64,000 nt of DNA from NCBI RefSeq assembly GCF_000410875.1, contig NZ_AROI01000006.1, positions 282,974-346,973 on the forward strand, given 5' to 3'. Within the stretch, counting starts at the first letter, position 1. Every line of letters starts with the position of its first letter. The position numbers and the translations under genes are program-made. The notes under the pieces were generated by a model, which was not told the origin of the DNA, ran no database searches, and worked only from the letters and a program-made list of their open reading frames with translations. This DNA is from Halopseudomonas pelagia CL-AP6. GTDB lineage: Bacteria; Pseudomonadota; Gammaproteobacteria; Pseudomonadales; Pseudomonadaceae. Of this stretch, positions 43,827-54,956 are shown one piece after another.

Positions 43827-44053
43827 CGCGTCCCTTGCGCAGGTTGCTGCCTGCGCTTGCCAAGCGGGGCTTCTGGTCCCTGGCTTGATCTCCTTTCCTC
43901 GCGGCTCTGTCGCCATATCAAGCTCGGCGCGCATGATAAAACCCCTCACGGTTTATTGTGTCAGCTGATTCAGAGTAGAATGCTTGTTTTGCGGTAATGG
44001 CCGATTGACCACGGCCTGACCTGTCAACCCTCAAACGGATATCAAAGTCGACT

Positions 44054-46795
44054 ATGTTTGCGCCTTTATTGAAGAAACTGTTTGGTAGCAAGAACGAGCG
44101 TGAGTTGAAACGCATGGGCCGGATCGTTGGAACGATCAACTCCCACGAAGAAAAACTGAACGCCCTGAGCGACGAGCAGCTAAAGGCCAAGACTGCCGAA
44201 TACAAAGAACGGGTTGCACAGGGCGAAAGCCTGGATGCCATTCTTCCCGAAGCTTTCGCATTGGTACGTGAAGCCAGCAAACGGGTCATGGGCATGCGTC
44301 ACTTTGATGCCCAGATGATCGGCGGCATGACCTTGCACGAAGGCCACATTGCCGAAATGAAAACCGGTGAGGGCAAGACCCTGGTCGCGACGCTGGCGGC
44401 TTATCTGAATGCCTTGTCCGGCAAGGGTGTGCACGTTATTACGGTCAACGACTACCTGGCCCGGCGTGATGCCGGCTGGATGCGCCCACTGTATGAATTT
44501 CTGGGGTTGAGCGTGGGCGTTGTGGTGCCATTTCAGGATCCGCAGGACAAGCGCGACGCTTACCGCTGCGACATTACCTACGGCACCAACAACGAATTCG
44601 GTTTTGATTATCTGCGCGACAACATGGCCTTCAGTATTGAAGACAAGTTTCAGCGTGAGTTGAATTTCGCGATTATCGACGAAGTCGACTCGATCCTGAT
44701 CGACGAAGCGCGCACCCCGCTAATTATCTCCGGCCCGTCCAACGACAGCTCGCAACTCTATGAAGCGATCAACAAGCTGATTCCACAGCTGACCCGCGGC
44801 TATCTGGCCGAAGAGGGTCAGGATGAGGTGGAAGGGCACTACTATATCGACGAAAAGACCCGCCAGGTCGAGCTGAACGAGTCAGGTCACCTGTTTGTTG
44901 AGGGTTTGCTCAGTCAGGAAGGTCTGTTGCCCGAGGGCGACAGCCTGTACGCAGCGCAGAACCTGAACCTGCTGCACCATGTGCATTCGGGCTTGCGTGC
45001 CCACGTGCTGTTTCATCGCAACGTCGAATACATCGTGCAGAACAATCAGGTCATCCTGGTTGACGAGCACACCGGGCGGACCATGCCGGGTCGTCGCTTG
45101 TCCGAGGGTTTGCACCAGGCCATCGAGGCGAAGGAAGGGCTGAAGATTCAGGCCGAAAGCCAGACGTTGGCCTCGACGACCTTCCAGAATTATTTCCGTC
45201 TGTACAACAAGCTGTCCGGCATGACCGGCACGGCCGATACCGAGGCGTTCGAGTTCCGCCAGATTTATGGCCTGGATGTGGTGGTTATCCCCACCAACAA
45301 GCCCATGGCGCGCAAGGACTATAACGACCTGGTCTACCTGACCATCGAGGAAAAATTCGCCGCTATCACCGTTGATATCAAGCACAGCATGGGTGAAGGT
45401 CGGCCGATCCTGGTGGGTACTGCTTCGATTGAATCATCGGAAGCCGTTTCCCGGTTGCTGGATGCCGAGAAGATTCCGCACAAGGTATTGAACGCCAAGC
45501 ACCACGAGAAAGAAGCCGAGATTATTGCCCAGGCCGGCCGCCCCGGAGCGGTAACCATTGCCACCAACATGGCCGGTCGCGGCACTGACATTATTCTGGG
45601 TGGTAGCTGGGAGGCGGAAGTCGCCAGCCTGGAAAATCCAACCGAAGAGCAGGTTGCGCAGATCAAAGCCGAGTGGCAGCAGCGCCACCAGCAGGTGCTG
45701 GAATCTGGCGGCTTGCATATCATCGCTTGTGAGCGTCACGAGTCGCGGCGTATCGATAACCAGCTGCGCGGCCGGGCTGGCCGTCAGGGTGATCCGGGCT
45801 CAAGCCGCTTCTACCTGTCGCTAGAAGATAACCTCATGCGGATTTTTGCCTCTGACCGGGTGAAAAACTTCATGAAGGCACTGGGGATGGAGAAGGGCGA
45901 AGCCATTGAGCACCGCATGGTCACCAACGCCATCGAGAAAGCCCAGCGCAAAGTGGAAGGCCGTAACTTCGATATCCGCAAACAGCTACTGGAATACGAC
46001 GACGTTGCCAACGAACAGCGTAAGGTGATCTATGGCCAGCGCAACGCGGTACTGGCAGCGCAGGATGTGTCTGAAACCATTCAGGCGATTCGTGAAGACG
46101 TCGTAGCAGACGCCATCAGCCAATACATTCCGCCGCAAAGCCTGCCTGAACAGTGGGATGTACCTGGCCTGGAACAGCACCTGAACGCCGAGCTGGGTAT
46201 CAAGGCGCCAGTGCAGGAATGGTTGGATGCCGACGACACACTGCATGAAGAAGGCCTGCGTGCGCGTATTCTGGAAGAGCTGGTCAAGGCCTATGCCGAG
46301 AAGGAAGAGCTGACCGGGTCCGAGGCGCTGCGTACCTTCGAGAAGCAGATGCTACTGCGCGTGCTGGATGATTTGTGGAAGGAGCACTTGGCGACCATGG
46401 ATCACCTGCGCCAGGGTATTCACCTGCGTGGCTACGCGCAGAAGAACCCCAAACAGGAATACAAACGTGAAGCCTTCAACCTGTTCGAAGAAATGCTCGA
46501 GTCGGTCAAGCGCGACACCATCCGTATCCTCAGTCACGTGAAAGTGCGCCGCGAAGATCCAGTGGAAGAGGAAGCGCGGATGCGCCGCCAAGCGCAAGAG
46601 ATGGCCCAGCGCATGCAGTTCAAGCATGAAGAGGTAGCGCCCGTGGGCGCTGAAGAGACGCCAGAGCCAGCAGAGCAAACCGCTACTGCCACCGCCGCAC
46701 CCGTCACCCGTGACGGCCCCAAGGTCGGCCGTAACGATCCTTGCCCTTGCGGTTCCGGCAAGAAATACAAGCAATGCCACGGCAAGATCGATTGA
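44054..46795 (+). CDS. secA: Preprotein translocase ATPase SecA
   Basis: Motor of the Sec pathway, 913 residues. Motifs: [13 protein letters not shown] (Walker A), [21 protein letters not shown] (Walker B, in parts), [15 protein letters not shown] and [20 protein letters not shown] (in parts). The C-terminal zinc-binding SEC-C tail [14 protein letters not shown] is present for SecB and phospholipid contact. It uses ATP to push unfolded proteins through SecYEG. No secM gene is seen upstream. The second 90-bp repeat array begins 57 bases after the stop. Confidence 0.98.
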   Translation: MFAPLLKKLFGSKNERELKRMGRIVGTINSHEEKLNALSDEQLKAKTAEYKERVAQGESLDAILPEAFALVREASKRVMGMRHFDAQMIGGMTLHEGHIAEMKTGEGKTLVATLAAYLNALSGKGVHVITVNDYLARRDAGWMRPLYEFLGLSVGVVVPFQDPQDKRDAYRCDITYGTNNEFGFDYLRDNMAFSIEDKFQRELNFAIIDEVDSILIDEARTPLIISGPSNDSSQLYEAINKLIPQLTRGYLAEEGQDEVEGHYYIDEKTRQVELNESGHLFVEGLLSQEGLLPEGDSLYAAQNLNLLHHVHSGLRAHVLFHRNVEYIVQNNQVILVDEHTGRTMPGRRLSEGLHQAIEAKEGLKIQAESQTLASTTFQNYFRLYNKLSGMTGTADTEAFEFRQIYGLDVVVIPTNKPMARKDYNDLVYLTIEEKFAAITVDIKHSMGEGRPILVGTASIESSEAVSRLLDAEKIPHKVLNAKHHEKEAEIIAQAGRPGAVTIATNMAGRGTDIILGGSWEAEVASLENPTEEQVAQIKAEWQQRHQQVLESGGLHIIACERHESRRIDNQLRGRAGRQGDPGSSRFYLSLEDNLMRIFASDRVKNFMKALGMEKGEAIEHRMVTNAIEKAQRKVEGRNFDIRKQLLEYDDVANEQRKVIYGQRNAVLAAQDVSETIQAIREDVVADAISQYIPPQSLPEQWDVPGLEQHLNAELGIKAPVQEWLDADDTLHEEGLRARILEELVKAYAEKEELTGSEALRTFEKQMLLRVLDDLWKEHLATMDHLRQGIHLRGYAQKNPKQEYKREAFNLFEEMLESVKRDTIRILSHVKVRREDPVEEEARMRRQAQEMAQRMQFKHEEVAPVGAEETPEPAEQTATATAAPVTRDGPKVGRNDPCPCGSGKKYKQCHGKID

Positions 46796-46852
46796 TCTGA
46801 CGCCGACCAGGTTGGGCCTCGCACCAGCGCGGGGTTGACCTGAATAATCGCC

Positions 46853-47185
46853 GTGTCGAGATGGAACTCGACACTCCCGGCACCCCCTGGGAGTGGCCGG
46901 GTACCACCCCGGCCAACAGGCCATCAGCCCCACCGCCTGCTTCAGATGAAACTCAACACTGCCCGCAAGCGCCCCGGGAGTGGCCGGGTCCCATCCCGGC
47001 CAACAACAGACCATCAGCTCCACCGCCTGCTTCAGATGAAACTCAACACTGCCCGCGAGCGCCCCTTGGGAGTGGCCGGGTTCCATCCCGGCCAACAGGC
47101 CATCAGCCCCACTGCCTGCTTCAGATGAAACTCAACACTGCCCGCAAGCGCTCTGGGAGTGGCCGGGTTCCATCCCGGCCAGCGG
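46853..47185. repeat. Array 2 of double-hairpin repeats with about 90-bp period
   Basis: One partial unit (46853-46920) and three further units starting at 46921, 47011 and 47100 (spacings 90 and 89). Each unit has a hairpin with stem GGCCGGG / CCCGGCC (46895-46914, 46982-47001, 47074-47093, 47161-47180). The first keeps a perfect second hairpin GTGTCGAG / CTCGACAC (46853-46874); in the others that arm is decayed (TTCAGATGAAACTCAACACT). On the minus strand the units align with array 1 on the plus strand. The array fills most of the secA-argJ gap. No gene is supported in it. Confidence 0.93.
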
Positions 47186-47318
47186 GCTCATGGTAACCCA
47201 CATACGCGAATCAGAATTCGTTCGCCTCGGGTAGCTCGGCGCGCCATCGCACTCTGCACCACCCGCTAAAGTGCTGCTACAATCGCCACTCTTTTATCCA
47301 GTTAGCGGAGATCTCCCC

Positions 47319-48536
47319 ATGCCCGTCGGTCTTGGCCCCTTGCCTGTACTTCACCCTGTCCCCGGCTTTCGCTTGGGTATTGCCTCTGCCGGCATCAAAC
47401 GAGCAGGGCGCAAAGACATCGTGGTGATGGAGCTGGCCGAAGGTGCAAGCATCGCTGGCGTGTTTACCCTCAACGCCTTCTGCGCCGCGCCAGTGACCCT
47501 GTGCCGCGAACACATCCATCACGCGCCACGCTACCTGCTGGTCAATACCGGAAACGCCAATGCTGGCACCGGCAAGCCCGGCATGCAGGCCGCTATCCAG
47601 ACCTGTGAAGCTCTCGCGCAGCTGACCCAAGTACAAACTGAACAAGTGCTGCCGTTCAGCACTGGCGTCATCGGCGAACTGCTGCCAGCCGCCAAGGTGA
47701 TAGCTGCGCTGCCAGCCGCTCTGGCCAACCTGGATGCCGACCACTGGGCCCAGGCTGCCGAAGGCATCATGACCACCGATACTCTGCCCAAAGGCGCTAG
47801 CAGGCAGATCACCCTGGCCGGCCAGACAGTGACCATCACCGGCATATCCAAAGGGGCGGGCATGATCAGGCCGAACATGGCTACCATGCTCGGCTATATC
47901 GCCACCGACGCGAAAGTTGCTCAGCCGGTGCTACAGGCCTTGCTACGCGAAGCCGCTGACCTGTCATTCAACCGCATTACCATCGACGGCGACACCTCCA
48001 CTAACGACTGCTGCATGCTGGTCGCGACCGGTCAGGCCTCTATGGATGAAATTACCGTCGCCAATGGCGCTGATTACCAGCAGCTCGCGGCTGCGGTGAA
48101 ATCCATCATGCTTGAGTTGGCGCAAGCCATCGTGCGCGACGGGGAAGGGGCCACCAAGTTCGTCACCATTCAGGTCAATGGTGGTGGCAATCGCGATGAA
48201 TGCCTGGACGTAGGTTATGCTGTAGCGCATTCACCCCTGATCAAAACCGCCCTGTTTGCCTCCGATCCCAATTGGGGGCGAATACTCGCCGCCGTAGGCC
48301 GCGCTGGCGTTCCGGAGCTGGTCGTAGAACGAATTGACGTTTATCTCGACGACCTATGCATCACCCGCAGCGGCGGCCGTGCCGAGGACTATACCGAAGA
48401 GCAGGGCGCACGCATCATGGCCCAGGCAGAAATCACCATCCGCATCGATCTAGCCCGCGGTGATTACCAGGAAACGCTCTGGACCACGGATTTGTCCCAC
48501 GAGTACGTGCGCATCAACGCCGAATACCGTACCTGA
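47319..48536 (+). CDS. argJ: Bifunctional ornithine acetyltransferase / N-acetylglutamate synthase ArgJ
   Basis: Arginine-pathway enzyme of 405 residues that transfers the acetyl group from N-acetylornithine to glutamate. It self-cleaves at an Ala-Thr bond; the site is Ala188-Thr189 in [13 protein letters not shown], and the threonine becomes the nucleophile. I use the ATG at 47319, with GGAG eight bases upstream; a longer reading from 47271 has no good ribosome site. In P. aeruginosa, as I recall, mutT lies nearby downstream; here the pilus genes follow convergently. Confidence 0.95.
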   Translation: MPVGLGPLPVLHPVPGFRLGIASAGIKRAGRKDIVVMELAEGASIAGVFTLNAFCAAPVTLCREHIHHAPRYLLVNTGNANAGTGKPGMQAAIQTCEALAQLTQVQTEQVLPFSTGVIGELLPAAKVIAALPAALANLDADHWAQAAEGIMTTDTLPKGASRQITLAGQTVTITGISKGAGMIRPNMATMLGYIATDAKVAQPVLQALLREAADLSFNRITIDGDTSTNDCCMLVATGQASMDEITVANGADYQQLAAAVKSIMLELAQAIVRDGEGATKFVTIQVNGGGNRDECLDVGYAVAHSPLIKTALFASDPNWGRILAAVGRAGVPELVVERIDVYLDDLCITRSGGRAEDYTEEQGARIMAQAEITIRIDLARGDYQETLWTTDLSHEYVRINAEYRT

Positions 48537-48545
48537 AACCGCCGC

Positions 48546-48570
48546 AGTGACGCAGTCTAACTGCGTCACT
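48546..48570. other. Strong hairpin after argJ
   Basis: Eleven-base perfect stem AGTGACGCAGT / ACTGCGTCACT with a CTA loop, starting 10 bases after the argJ stop. No T-run follows. It probably stabilises or ends the argJ message. Confidence 0.65.
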
Positions 48571-48621
48571 CGCGCTCGCTTCCAGCGGTTAAGCTGCTCG
48601 GCACTATCCGCTCGCGCCTCA

Positions 48622-48639
48622 CTCCCGCGAACGCGGGAG
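48622..48639. repeat. REP-like palindrome near the fimT 3' end
   Basis: CTCCCGCG-AA-CGCGGGAG, followed by CCCATCC. Palindromes of the form TCCCGCGAA-CGCGGGA are widespread intergenic repeats in proteobacteria. It lies between the convergent argJ and fimT genes. Confidence 0.55.
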
Positions 48640-48652
48640 CCCATCCCAACCA

Positions 48653-49171
48653 TCAAAACTCACAATACTCCGCTTCAATAACACCCCGCTCAACCCGCCA
48701 ACGCCCCACCTGATTGATCGTCACCCGCCGCCCTTCATCGCTAGCGGCGAGCGGACAGAAGCGAAAGGTTCCCGCCTGAAATCCCCCGTTAAGCAACTGG
48801 CTTTCACCGCGGCCATTGAAGCGTACATATCGCGCTACCGGCGTATTGGCGTGGATGCGGATTGCCGCGTCAGGCGCTATCTCACGCAGCAGCGGTTCGC
48901 CTGCGTCGTATTGGCCGTTGTGATTGGTATCCAGAAACATCAACCAGCCGTTGCCCCAGTCGCCCTCTATCGCAGCCAGGGTCACAGGCCGGTTGCGTCT
49001 TACTGCTTCCAGCCGGGCCATATTCAGGCTGCCGGTGAGGCTGCTCAGGCCAGAATCCATGCGCTGCTGATCGATGATCTTGCCGAAGGCCGGCATGCCG
49101 ATACTGAGGAGTATGCCCAATACTACTAAGGCCACCAGCAACTCAATCAGAGTAAATCCGCGTGAGTTCAT
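48653..49171 (-). CDS. fimT: FimT/GspH-type minor pseudopilin
   Basis: Type IV pilin-like protein of 172 residues. A prepilin peptidase site follows Gly5 (MNSRG then FTLIELLVALVVLG) with Glu5 of the mature protein present. The C-terminal GspH/FimT domain (PVTLAAIEGDWGNGWLMF) is a minor pilin domain. FimT proteins are linked to DNA uptake or pilus initiation. It is separated from pilE by 97 bases, so it may have its own promoter. Confidence 0.88.
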   Translation of the reverse strand: MNSRGFTLIELLVALVVLGILLSIGMPAFGKIIDQQRMDSGLSSLTGSLNMARLEAVRRNRPVTLAAIEGDWGNGWLMFLDTNHNGQYDAGEPLLREIAPDAAIRIHANTPVARYVRFNGRGESQLLNGGFQAGTFRFCPLAASDEGRRVTINQVGRWRVERGVIEAEYCEF

Positions 49172-49268
49172 ATTCGATCCTCCTTGACGTGTTGATAGAG
49201 GGGCTACTTCCTGTATGCCCCTAGGTAAACCCGACGTAACTTTGAGTATGACTTAGTTTATTAACAGC

Positions 49269-49691
49269 TTAGCGCCAACATTCGTCCAACGCTCGACCAG
49301 TTCCGCTACGGCCCCTGTCCCCCCTGGCATTTAGCGTCAAGTTGCCACAGTCAGCATCATTGAATAACTGTGTTGCGGTCAAAGTATAGCCGCCGTCATT
49401 GGCTACTTGGCTAATGGCGAGAGTATAGAGATCGGCGTAGCGACCCTCATTAACGCCAAGACGGCCACGGTTGGCATCATCCGTGAGGTAGGCGTTGTTC
49501 TGCGCATAGAAACGCTCCTGTCGCGCTGCGGCCTCGACGAGGAGCGACTGTCCTTCTGTACGATTGCCGCGCAACACGTACTCGCGGTAGCTGGGGTATG
49601 CAACGGCGGCGAGGATGCCGATGATGGCGACTACTATCATCAGCTCTACCAGGGTAAAGCCCCTGCTTTCTCTCAGTTTGATCAGGCTCAT
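49269..49691 (-). CDS. pilE: Type IV pilus minor pilin PilE
   Basis: Pilin of 140 residues with processing site after Gly11 (LRESRG then [20 protein letters not shown]). The C-terminal pair of cysteines (DADCGNL and DECWR) would form the D-region disulfide. It is the last gene of fimU-pilV-pilW-pilX-pilY1-pilE; its start touches the pilY1 stop. In P. aeruginosa PilE is part of the minor pilin tip complex. Confidence 0.92.
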   Translation of the reverse strand: MSLIKLRESRGFTLVELMIVVAIIGILAAVAYPSYREYVLRGNRTEGQSLLVEAAARQERFYAQNNAYLTDDANRGRLGVNEGRYADLYTLAISQVANDGGYTLTATQLFNDADCGNLTLNARGDRGRSGTGRALDECWR

Positions 49692-52600
49692 TAAGGTGTC
49701 TCCTCTAGCAGGTACTGCCAGGTCTGGCGGCCCTGCTCTGCAGGGGGTACGAAGAAACCGAGAGTGTCATCATTGCCGTAAATGAGTCCATCCCCTGTCA
49801 ACGCCACGCCGCCGGGCGCTCCAATTTGGATGCCGGAAGGAGGAATCCCTGCCGAGGTCGAGTCACCTGCGTCAATTCTGCCATCGCGGTTGAAGTCGAA
49901 AGGCGGCAACAAAGTTCGGGCGCCAGTTTGTGCATTGATGCCATAGATAAAGCTGGTCAGCCCGTCCGCACAAGGATCCTCATTGGGGGTTGTGGTACCG
50001 AAGAGAAGCGTATTTCCGCGAGCGAGCATCTCATTTACCATCATCTCACCCTCCAGTGAACTGCTGCCGACTCTCAAGTCTAAAAACCAGCCGCGTCGCC
50101 GAACATTGCTTTCACTTGCCTCCTGGATCGGCGTAGTGCCGGGGTTGTACCATTCCACCCGACCATCGCTGATGACGCGTATCAAGCTGGTAGTGGACCC
50201 TGCGTCCCCAGTGAAGGTGGTATTCGCCTGGCTAGTGATAGTGCGTTGTTCCATATTTCCACGGTTGGCTAGTGCAAGTGCTGCACTGGTATTTTGCGCG
50301 CGGGTGTAACGGTCCCATACCGCGTAGATGCTGTTGGCCTTGCTGGTGTCGGGCGCTGCATCTGATGTTTCGAAATACTTGCCGGTACCGACAATGACCA
50401 GATAGCCGAGACGGCTCGGATGGCGTACCAGCGACGGTATGGCTGTGATGGACTGCGGCAGGGTAGCGTCGCTGTTGAAGCGCGCCTTGAACATCGGCTG
50501 GCCGCCGTAAGCGACCCTGAAAGAACTGGGATCAATTGACTCATGATTTGCCCTGGCAAAGGGGTCCGACCCACTGGAGGACCCCGTGTTCACCAGATCG
50601 AAGCGCCAAAGGTTGCCGCGCAGATCACCAGCATAAGCATAATCGACAATGCCGTCACTGTTGTTGTCGGCGCCGCGTACGCTGGACAGGCCGTTGGGCA
50701 GGTCAGAACCGTCGTCGACGGTAAGCTGGGTGAGTTTCTCGCCGTTACTGATGTCGATGACAAACAGCGCCGCGACATCGTTGACGCCAGTGTCGGGGTT
50801 GGTGCTGTCATAGCCGTTGCCCAGCAGTACGGCCCATTGGCCACTGTGCAGACGAACAATTTCAGGGCGGGCGAAGGTATAACCGAGGTCGCTGTAATCG
50901 TCGCTCTCATTACTTATTTCCCAGAGCAATTCCACCCCTGAACCGTCTGACCCAGGGTCGGTAATGTCCAGTGCAAAGATAGACTTGCCACCGGCGCGCA
51001 GGGTGCCTACCAGCACGGTACGCCACTCGCCACCGATATAGACGTCCCGAACAATGGGGCTGCCATCGACGAAGAAACGGTGTTCGCCGCCCTGATAGCT
51101 TTGGCCGGTCAGGCTTGGCAGGTTGGTTATCACTGCGTCGGGAATAAAGGCAAAGGCTTCCTCACCACCCAGGTAACCGTCACCGTCAGCGGTATGGATG
51201 GCATGCAGCATGCCATCGTTGGCGCCAACATACACCAGCTCGGGGCGATCGGCAGTCCGGCGAAGATATGCAAGATATTCGCCGCGGGCTCCGTCAATAC
51301 GGTCCATGAGGTAGGGCACATTACCGGCTGTACCTACCACAGCTGGCGCGGAATTGATGATGTCGCCGAATACCGAGGTACGAGCGCGAAAGTCAGTGGT
51401 ACCGGTACCTTCGCCTGCGCGGTGGCCTCTTATATAGTTAACGCGAGCGCCGCCTCGGGCGTCGGGAGTTCCGCTCAGGCCGTCAGGATTGAGGTTGAAC
51501 AGGGCCTGTTGCTCTGGGCTAAGGTTGGTCCAGTTGAAAGGCCTGATAGCGCTATCGCCACCCATATAAATGTTTCGGCCAGTGCCCTGGGCCGTAATGC
51601 GTTCTGATGCTGACCATTCTTCGTCAATGGTGACTAGACCATTAGATAGACGCCTGACATCCTTGCGCACCAAGTCACCAGTCCAGCCGGCGGTGCTGTC
51701 ATAAGAAGACTCGAAGATACGGTTGACGATACTGATGTCACTCGGATCGCTAGTGTTCAGGCTGACCGATGAGGACACGCCTGGCCGACCTGCGGTCGAG
51801 TTGCGCTCAGCAATGCGATTAATAATGTCGTTGAAAGCAGTGACGAGCTCCTCAGGGCTGTCGGCACTGAAGAACTCGCCGCGTGAATTGACCGCAGCAT
51901 GCCACAGGTCATAGACGTTATTGGCGTTGCTATCACCAGCAGCAGGCCAATTGGCGGTGCCATTGAGGATGTTGGCATAACCGCCCTGGAAAGTGTCCTT
52001 TTCCCAGGGTACGGACGAATTATTCAATGAAGACCCGAGCCCCAGGCCTACCATGTAGTTGGTCATGTTCTGCCAGGTAGCAGGATTGTTTCGCGCATCC
52101 CAGTATTGAGTTGCTGCATTGGTATTGGTGAAACGTGTATAAGGCTTCACTTCATTGTCAAGGCCTGTATTCAAGTCCGTTGCCCAGTAATGCATGGCCA
52201 GGTCAGCAAGTGTATTGGTCGTCGCATCTGCATAGGGGCGTCGGCTATTTGAATAGCTCTGACCGTCTGGGAGGTTGAAGTTGCTATGGTCGGCTCGCAG
52301 GGTCGAATTAGGTGAGCCATTTGCCCCGTTCCATATGCCGTCGGTCATCATGATATGGAAGCTTGGGCGGCAGGCGTATTGAGGGTTTGAAATTGTACTA
52401 CCAGTGGTACCGCTGGGATTGAAAGGGTTGGGTTCGTTAGCCCACGCAGTATTGGTTTCCAGGAATTTTCCGGCCCGATCGAGGCTCGCTCGTAGTGGCG
52501 TACCGCCTGAGAAGGAAACGTCAGTTAACCAACTGAGAAAGTTGGATTTCTGCCGGTCGCCAAAAATGCGAAAGCGGTTGTCATTACAGTTGGTACCGTT

Positions 52601-53548
52601 ATTGAAGCTGGTACAGTTGTTCAGGGCCTGCCAGGTAAAGCGTACGGCGGATGGTAGATCGTAGAAGGCCAGGTGGGCAGCGCTCTGGGTAGCCAGGGCG
52701 CGGTCGCGATAGAACGAATACCAAGTGGCAAAGTTCTGCTGTTCGGCAGTGTCCACTAACTGCACTCTGTAGCAGTCGTCATTTCCGATGGAGGTTATGC
52801 TACAGCCTGCCCGTGTGGCATCAAACACATAATAATAGGCTGCGACTGGTTGCTGGCGTAAATTAACACTTGCGGTACGCGATCCACCTCCACTGTTTTG
52901 CGTACAATGCGCGGCGCTGTTGACGTAGCCTGCGCCGGTAACCCTGCATGTTGCATTGGCTGTTCGTTCAATCGTGTAGACCATGCCGCCGGGGGTGGTG
53001 ATAGTTGTGGATGCGCCATTGATCAGATTGGCGCTGACGTCGAAATCTTCCGCTGGATTCTCAGCCAATTCTTTGATGTTACTGAAGCCGTTTGTGCCGT
53101 AAGCGCAGTTACCCACCTGATCCCTTGTGCAATACCACGTCACACGGTAATTGGTTGCCAGGTTGGCACTGCCCAAGCCGGTTTTGAAGCCCATATGATA
53201 TGCATTGGAAAAGCTGGTGCCGTAAATGATATCAGAACCGTTCACTGCGACGCCCTTGGGAATGATGTAGCTGGTATTGGGATCGTAGTAGGCTGGGTTG
53301 AAAGTTGCGGATTTAACTCTTTTGGTCCGCATAGTGGCATCGGCAGCAATGCTGTCCGGCACGTGTGAGCGCTTCATGCTGCCTGAGTCATCAATGGTGA
53401 AGATCAAGTTGGGCGCTACCGAGTCCACCAACATCAAAGGCTGCTGGCTGACGTCCAGGGCAGCGGCGTGGGCCACTCCGCCGTGTAGATAGAGGCTAAA
53501 TGCCAGGCAGCTCAAGGCCGCTTTGGTCAGGCTTTTATATGAGTTCAT
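49691..53548 (-). CDS. pilY1: Type IV pilus tip adhesin / assembly factor PilY1
   Basis: Large secreted protein of about 1285 residues. I prefer the ATG at 53548 ([20 protein letters not shown]), which gives a signal peptide cleaved after VAHA; an ATG at 53566 would add six residues. The N-terminal part has a von Willebrand A-like metal site TIDDSGSM (Asp53-Ser57). The C-terminal beta-propeller holds the classic PilY1 calcium loop DNNSDGIVD (961-969), and a second EF-hand-like loop [12 protein letters not shown] starts at Asp1218. In P. aeruginosa calcium binding by PilY1 controls pilus retraction and surface sensing. It follows pilX directly. Confidence 0.94.
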   Translation of the reverse strand: MNSYKSLTKAALSCLAFSLYLHGGVAHAAALDVSQQPLMLVDSVAPNLIFTIDDSGSMKRSHVPDSIAADATMRTKRVKSATFNPAYYDPNTSYIIPKGVAVNGSDIIYGTSFSNAYHMGFKTGLGSANLATNYRVTWYCTRDQVGNCAYGTNGFSNIKELAENPAEDFDVSANLINGASTTITTPGGMVYTIERTANATCRVTGAGYVNSAAHCTQNSGGGSRTASVNLRQQPVAAYYYVFDATRAGCSITSIGNDDCYRVQLVDTAEQQNFATWYSFYRDRALATQSAAHLAFYDLPSAVRFTWQALNNCTSFNNGTNCNDNRFRIFGDRQKSNFLSWLTDVSFSGGTPLRASLDRAGKFLETNTAWANEPNPFNPSGTTGSTISNPQYACRPSFHIMMTDGIWNGANGSPNSTLRADHSNFNLPDGQSYSNSRRPYADATTNTLADLAMHYWATDLNTGLDNEVKPYTRFTNTNAATQYWDARNNPATWQNMTNYMVGLGLGSSLNNSSVPWEKDTFQGGYANILNGTANWPAAGDSNANNVYDLWHAAVNSRGEFFSADSPEELVTAFNDIINRIAERNSTAGRPGVSSSVSLNTSDPSDISIVNRIFESSYDSTAGWTGDLVRKDVRRLSNGLVTIDEEWSASERITAQGTGRNIYMGGDSAIRPFNWTNLSPEQQALFNLNPDGLSGTPDARGGARVNYIRGHRAGEGTGTTDFRARTSVFGDIINSAPAVVGTAGNVPYLMDRIDGARGEYLAYLRRTADRPELVYVGANDGMLHAIHTADGDGYLGGEEAFAFIPDAVITNLPSLTGQSYQGGEHRFFVDGSPIVRDVYIGGEWRTVLVGTLRAGGKSIFALDITDPGSDGSGVELLWEISNESDDYSDLGYTFARPEIVRLHSGQWAVLLGNGYDSTNPDTGVNDVAALFVIDISNGEKLTQLTVDDGSDLPNGLSSVRGADNNSDGIVDYAYAGDLRGNLWRFDLVNTGSSSGSDPFARANHESIDPSSFRVAYGGQPMFKARFNSDATLPQSITAIPSLVRHPSRLGYLVIVGTGKYFETSDAAPDTSKANSIYAVWDRYTRAQNTSAALALANRGNMEQRTITSQANTTFTGDAGSTTSLIRVISDGRVEWYNPGTTPIQEASESNVRRRGWFLDLRVGSSSLEGEMMVNEMLARGNTLLFGTTTPNEDPCADGLTSFIYGINAQTGARTLLPPFDFNRDGRIDAGDSTSAGIPPSGIQIGAPGGVALTGDGLIYGNDDTLGFFVPPAEQGRQTWQYLLEETP

Positions 53549-53565
53549 AATCTGTTGTCCTGGCA

Positions 53566-54192
53566 TTAAAGGTAGACACGTAGAGTCGTTGAGCGCAGAT
53601 CCACACGGCAGCCGTCATCTGAAGAGGTGGCATTTATTTCGTGCCGTGATGGACCAATGCCAGCCTGGAAGTTACCGTATTCTGGATTTTCCGATTCGCC
53701 CAGGGAGGCACCGCCGATAAAGGGCACGGCGTACCAAAGGATGCTTTGCGCGAACACAGTCGAAGCATCTGGCGAGTATTCTTTAACGCCTGCAAAGCCT
53801 GGCTCGCCAGCAGCAAACGCCTGTTCGAATGTCGGTTCCTGATCGAGAACGCAGGGCTGGTCGGCAGGCAGATCTGCAGGGCAGGATTCGCTGGCGTTCG
53901 GTGGCGCAAGTACCAGATTACCCCCGTATGAGGCCACTGGTATTGAAGGATAGTTGCCAGGGGTGTCATCGGTCAGTTTACCGGAAATCCGGTACTCTCC
54001 ATCGCGCAAACCCGCCTCCGATGCGTTGAAACAACCCTTCTGGTTGACCAGGTTGCCGGTGGTCCGAGACTCTAGCGCGACCTCGCGCATATTCGTCACT
54101 GCCAGAGTGGTCAGAATCAGCAGAAACACCAGAGAGATAACCAGCACGGCGCCGCGTTGCTTTTGGTGTGAGCGGTAGGCATGCATTTTCAT
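53566..54192 (-). CDS. pilX: Type IV pilus minor pilin PilX
   Basis: Protein of 208 residues with an N-terminal hydrophobic segment RGAVLVISLVFLLILTTLAV and no Glu5 after the cleavage glycine, both typical of PilX (PF14341-like N-terminus). It continues NMREVALESRTTGNL and NASEAGLRDGEYR as in other PilX proteins. It belongs to the priming complex at the pilus tip and partners PilY1. It overlaps pilW by 4 bases. Confidence 0.9.
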   Translation of the reverse strand: MKMHAYRSHQKQRGAVLVISLVFLLILTTLAVTNMREVALESRTTGNLVNQKGCFNASEAGLRDGEYRISGKLTDDTPGNYPSIPVASYGGNLVLAPPNASESCPADLPADQPCVLDQEPTFEQAFAAGEPGFAGVKEYSPDASTVFAQSILWYAVPFIGGASLGESENPEYGNFQAGIGPSRHEINATSSDDGCRVDLRSTTLRVYL

Positions 54193-54956
54193 CGGGTGAG
54201 GTTCCTGAGGTTAATAGTGCTTTCCGTGACCAGATACAAGGCGCGGTCCGGAGCGTCGGCGCCCTCATTGTCATTGTAGGTTTCTTGCCAGTATTCATAA
54301 GCTGGACTTTGATTGTCGCTGGCAATGTTGTCGTAACGGCTTTTAACCAAGGCCGCATAGCGGACCGACTGGATGCTTTGATTGACACCGGGGGTGCTTG
54401 TATAGGCGTCAGCCTGGCGGCTGTCATTGTTGCTCACGCCGAACTCAAGTTGCAGGTCGACCACGTTGTCGAATACGGGCTGGTCATTGCATAGCAGGCT
54501 GTTGCCGGTGAACGTCAGGTCGACAATTAAGTTGCTCGGAGTGGCCGGAAGCTCGTAGGGCTCTGGCGGGCCTGGTTGCGCTATCCCGTCGCAAGCGGTT
54601 AGTCCGGGAACATGAGGTTGATATCGCAAGCAGAGCCGACGGTTGGTGGCGTCGTAATTAATTGTTTCGCCGGCAACAAAGCTGCAGTTGCCCACAGCTT
54701 CAATCCGAAAAGCGTATGTAGGGTCGTCATCGGGACGAATCTGGTAACCCACCCGGCGTAGCTCTTCTTCAAGTATCAGTAATGTATAACGGGCGTTTTC
54801 GGTATTGTCGGACTGACCTTGCTGGAAGAAAAAATTGCTCTTGTTGTCTATGTATATCTGAGTAACTCCAAGAATTAACAAGCTACTGATGGCGAGCGCG
54901 ATCATCAGTTCGATGATGGAGAGGCCCCGCTGGGTTCTGCGAAGAATCTGGGTCAT
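54189..54956 (-). CDS. pilW: Type IV pilus minor pilin PilW
   Basis: Prepilin-like protein of 255 residues with processing site after Gly11 (RRTQRG then LSIIELMIALAISSLLILG), Glu5 present. The long C-terminal region with NTENARYTLLILEEELRRVGY is typical of PilW. It overlaps pilX and pilV by 4 bases each, so the block is translationally coupled. Confidence 0.9.
   Translation of the reverse strand: MTQILRRTQRGLSIIELMIALAISSLLILGVTQIYIDNKSNFFFQQGQSDNTENARYTLLILEEELRRVGYQIRPDDDPTYAFRIEAVGNCSFVAGETINYDATNRRLCLRYQPHVPGLTACDGIAQPGPPEPYELPATPSNLIVDLTFTGNSLLCNDQPVFDNVVDLQLEFGVSNNDSRQADAYTSTPGVNQSIQSVRYAALVKSRYDNIASDNQSPAYEYWQETYNDNEGADAPDRALYLVTESTINLRNLTR

Noticed and set aside
46352..47128. Minus-strand frame of 247 residues and plus-strand frames across the secA end and array 2
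   Set aside because: Repeat-derived (VEFHLKQAV period) and antisense to the conserved secA C-terminus.
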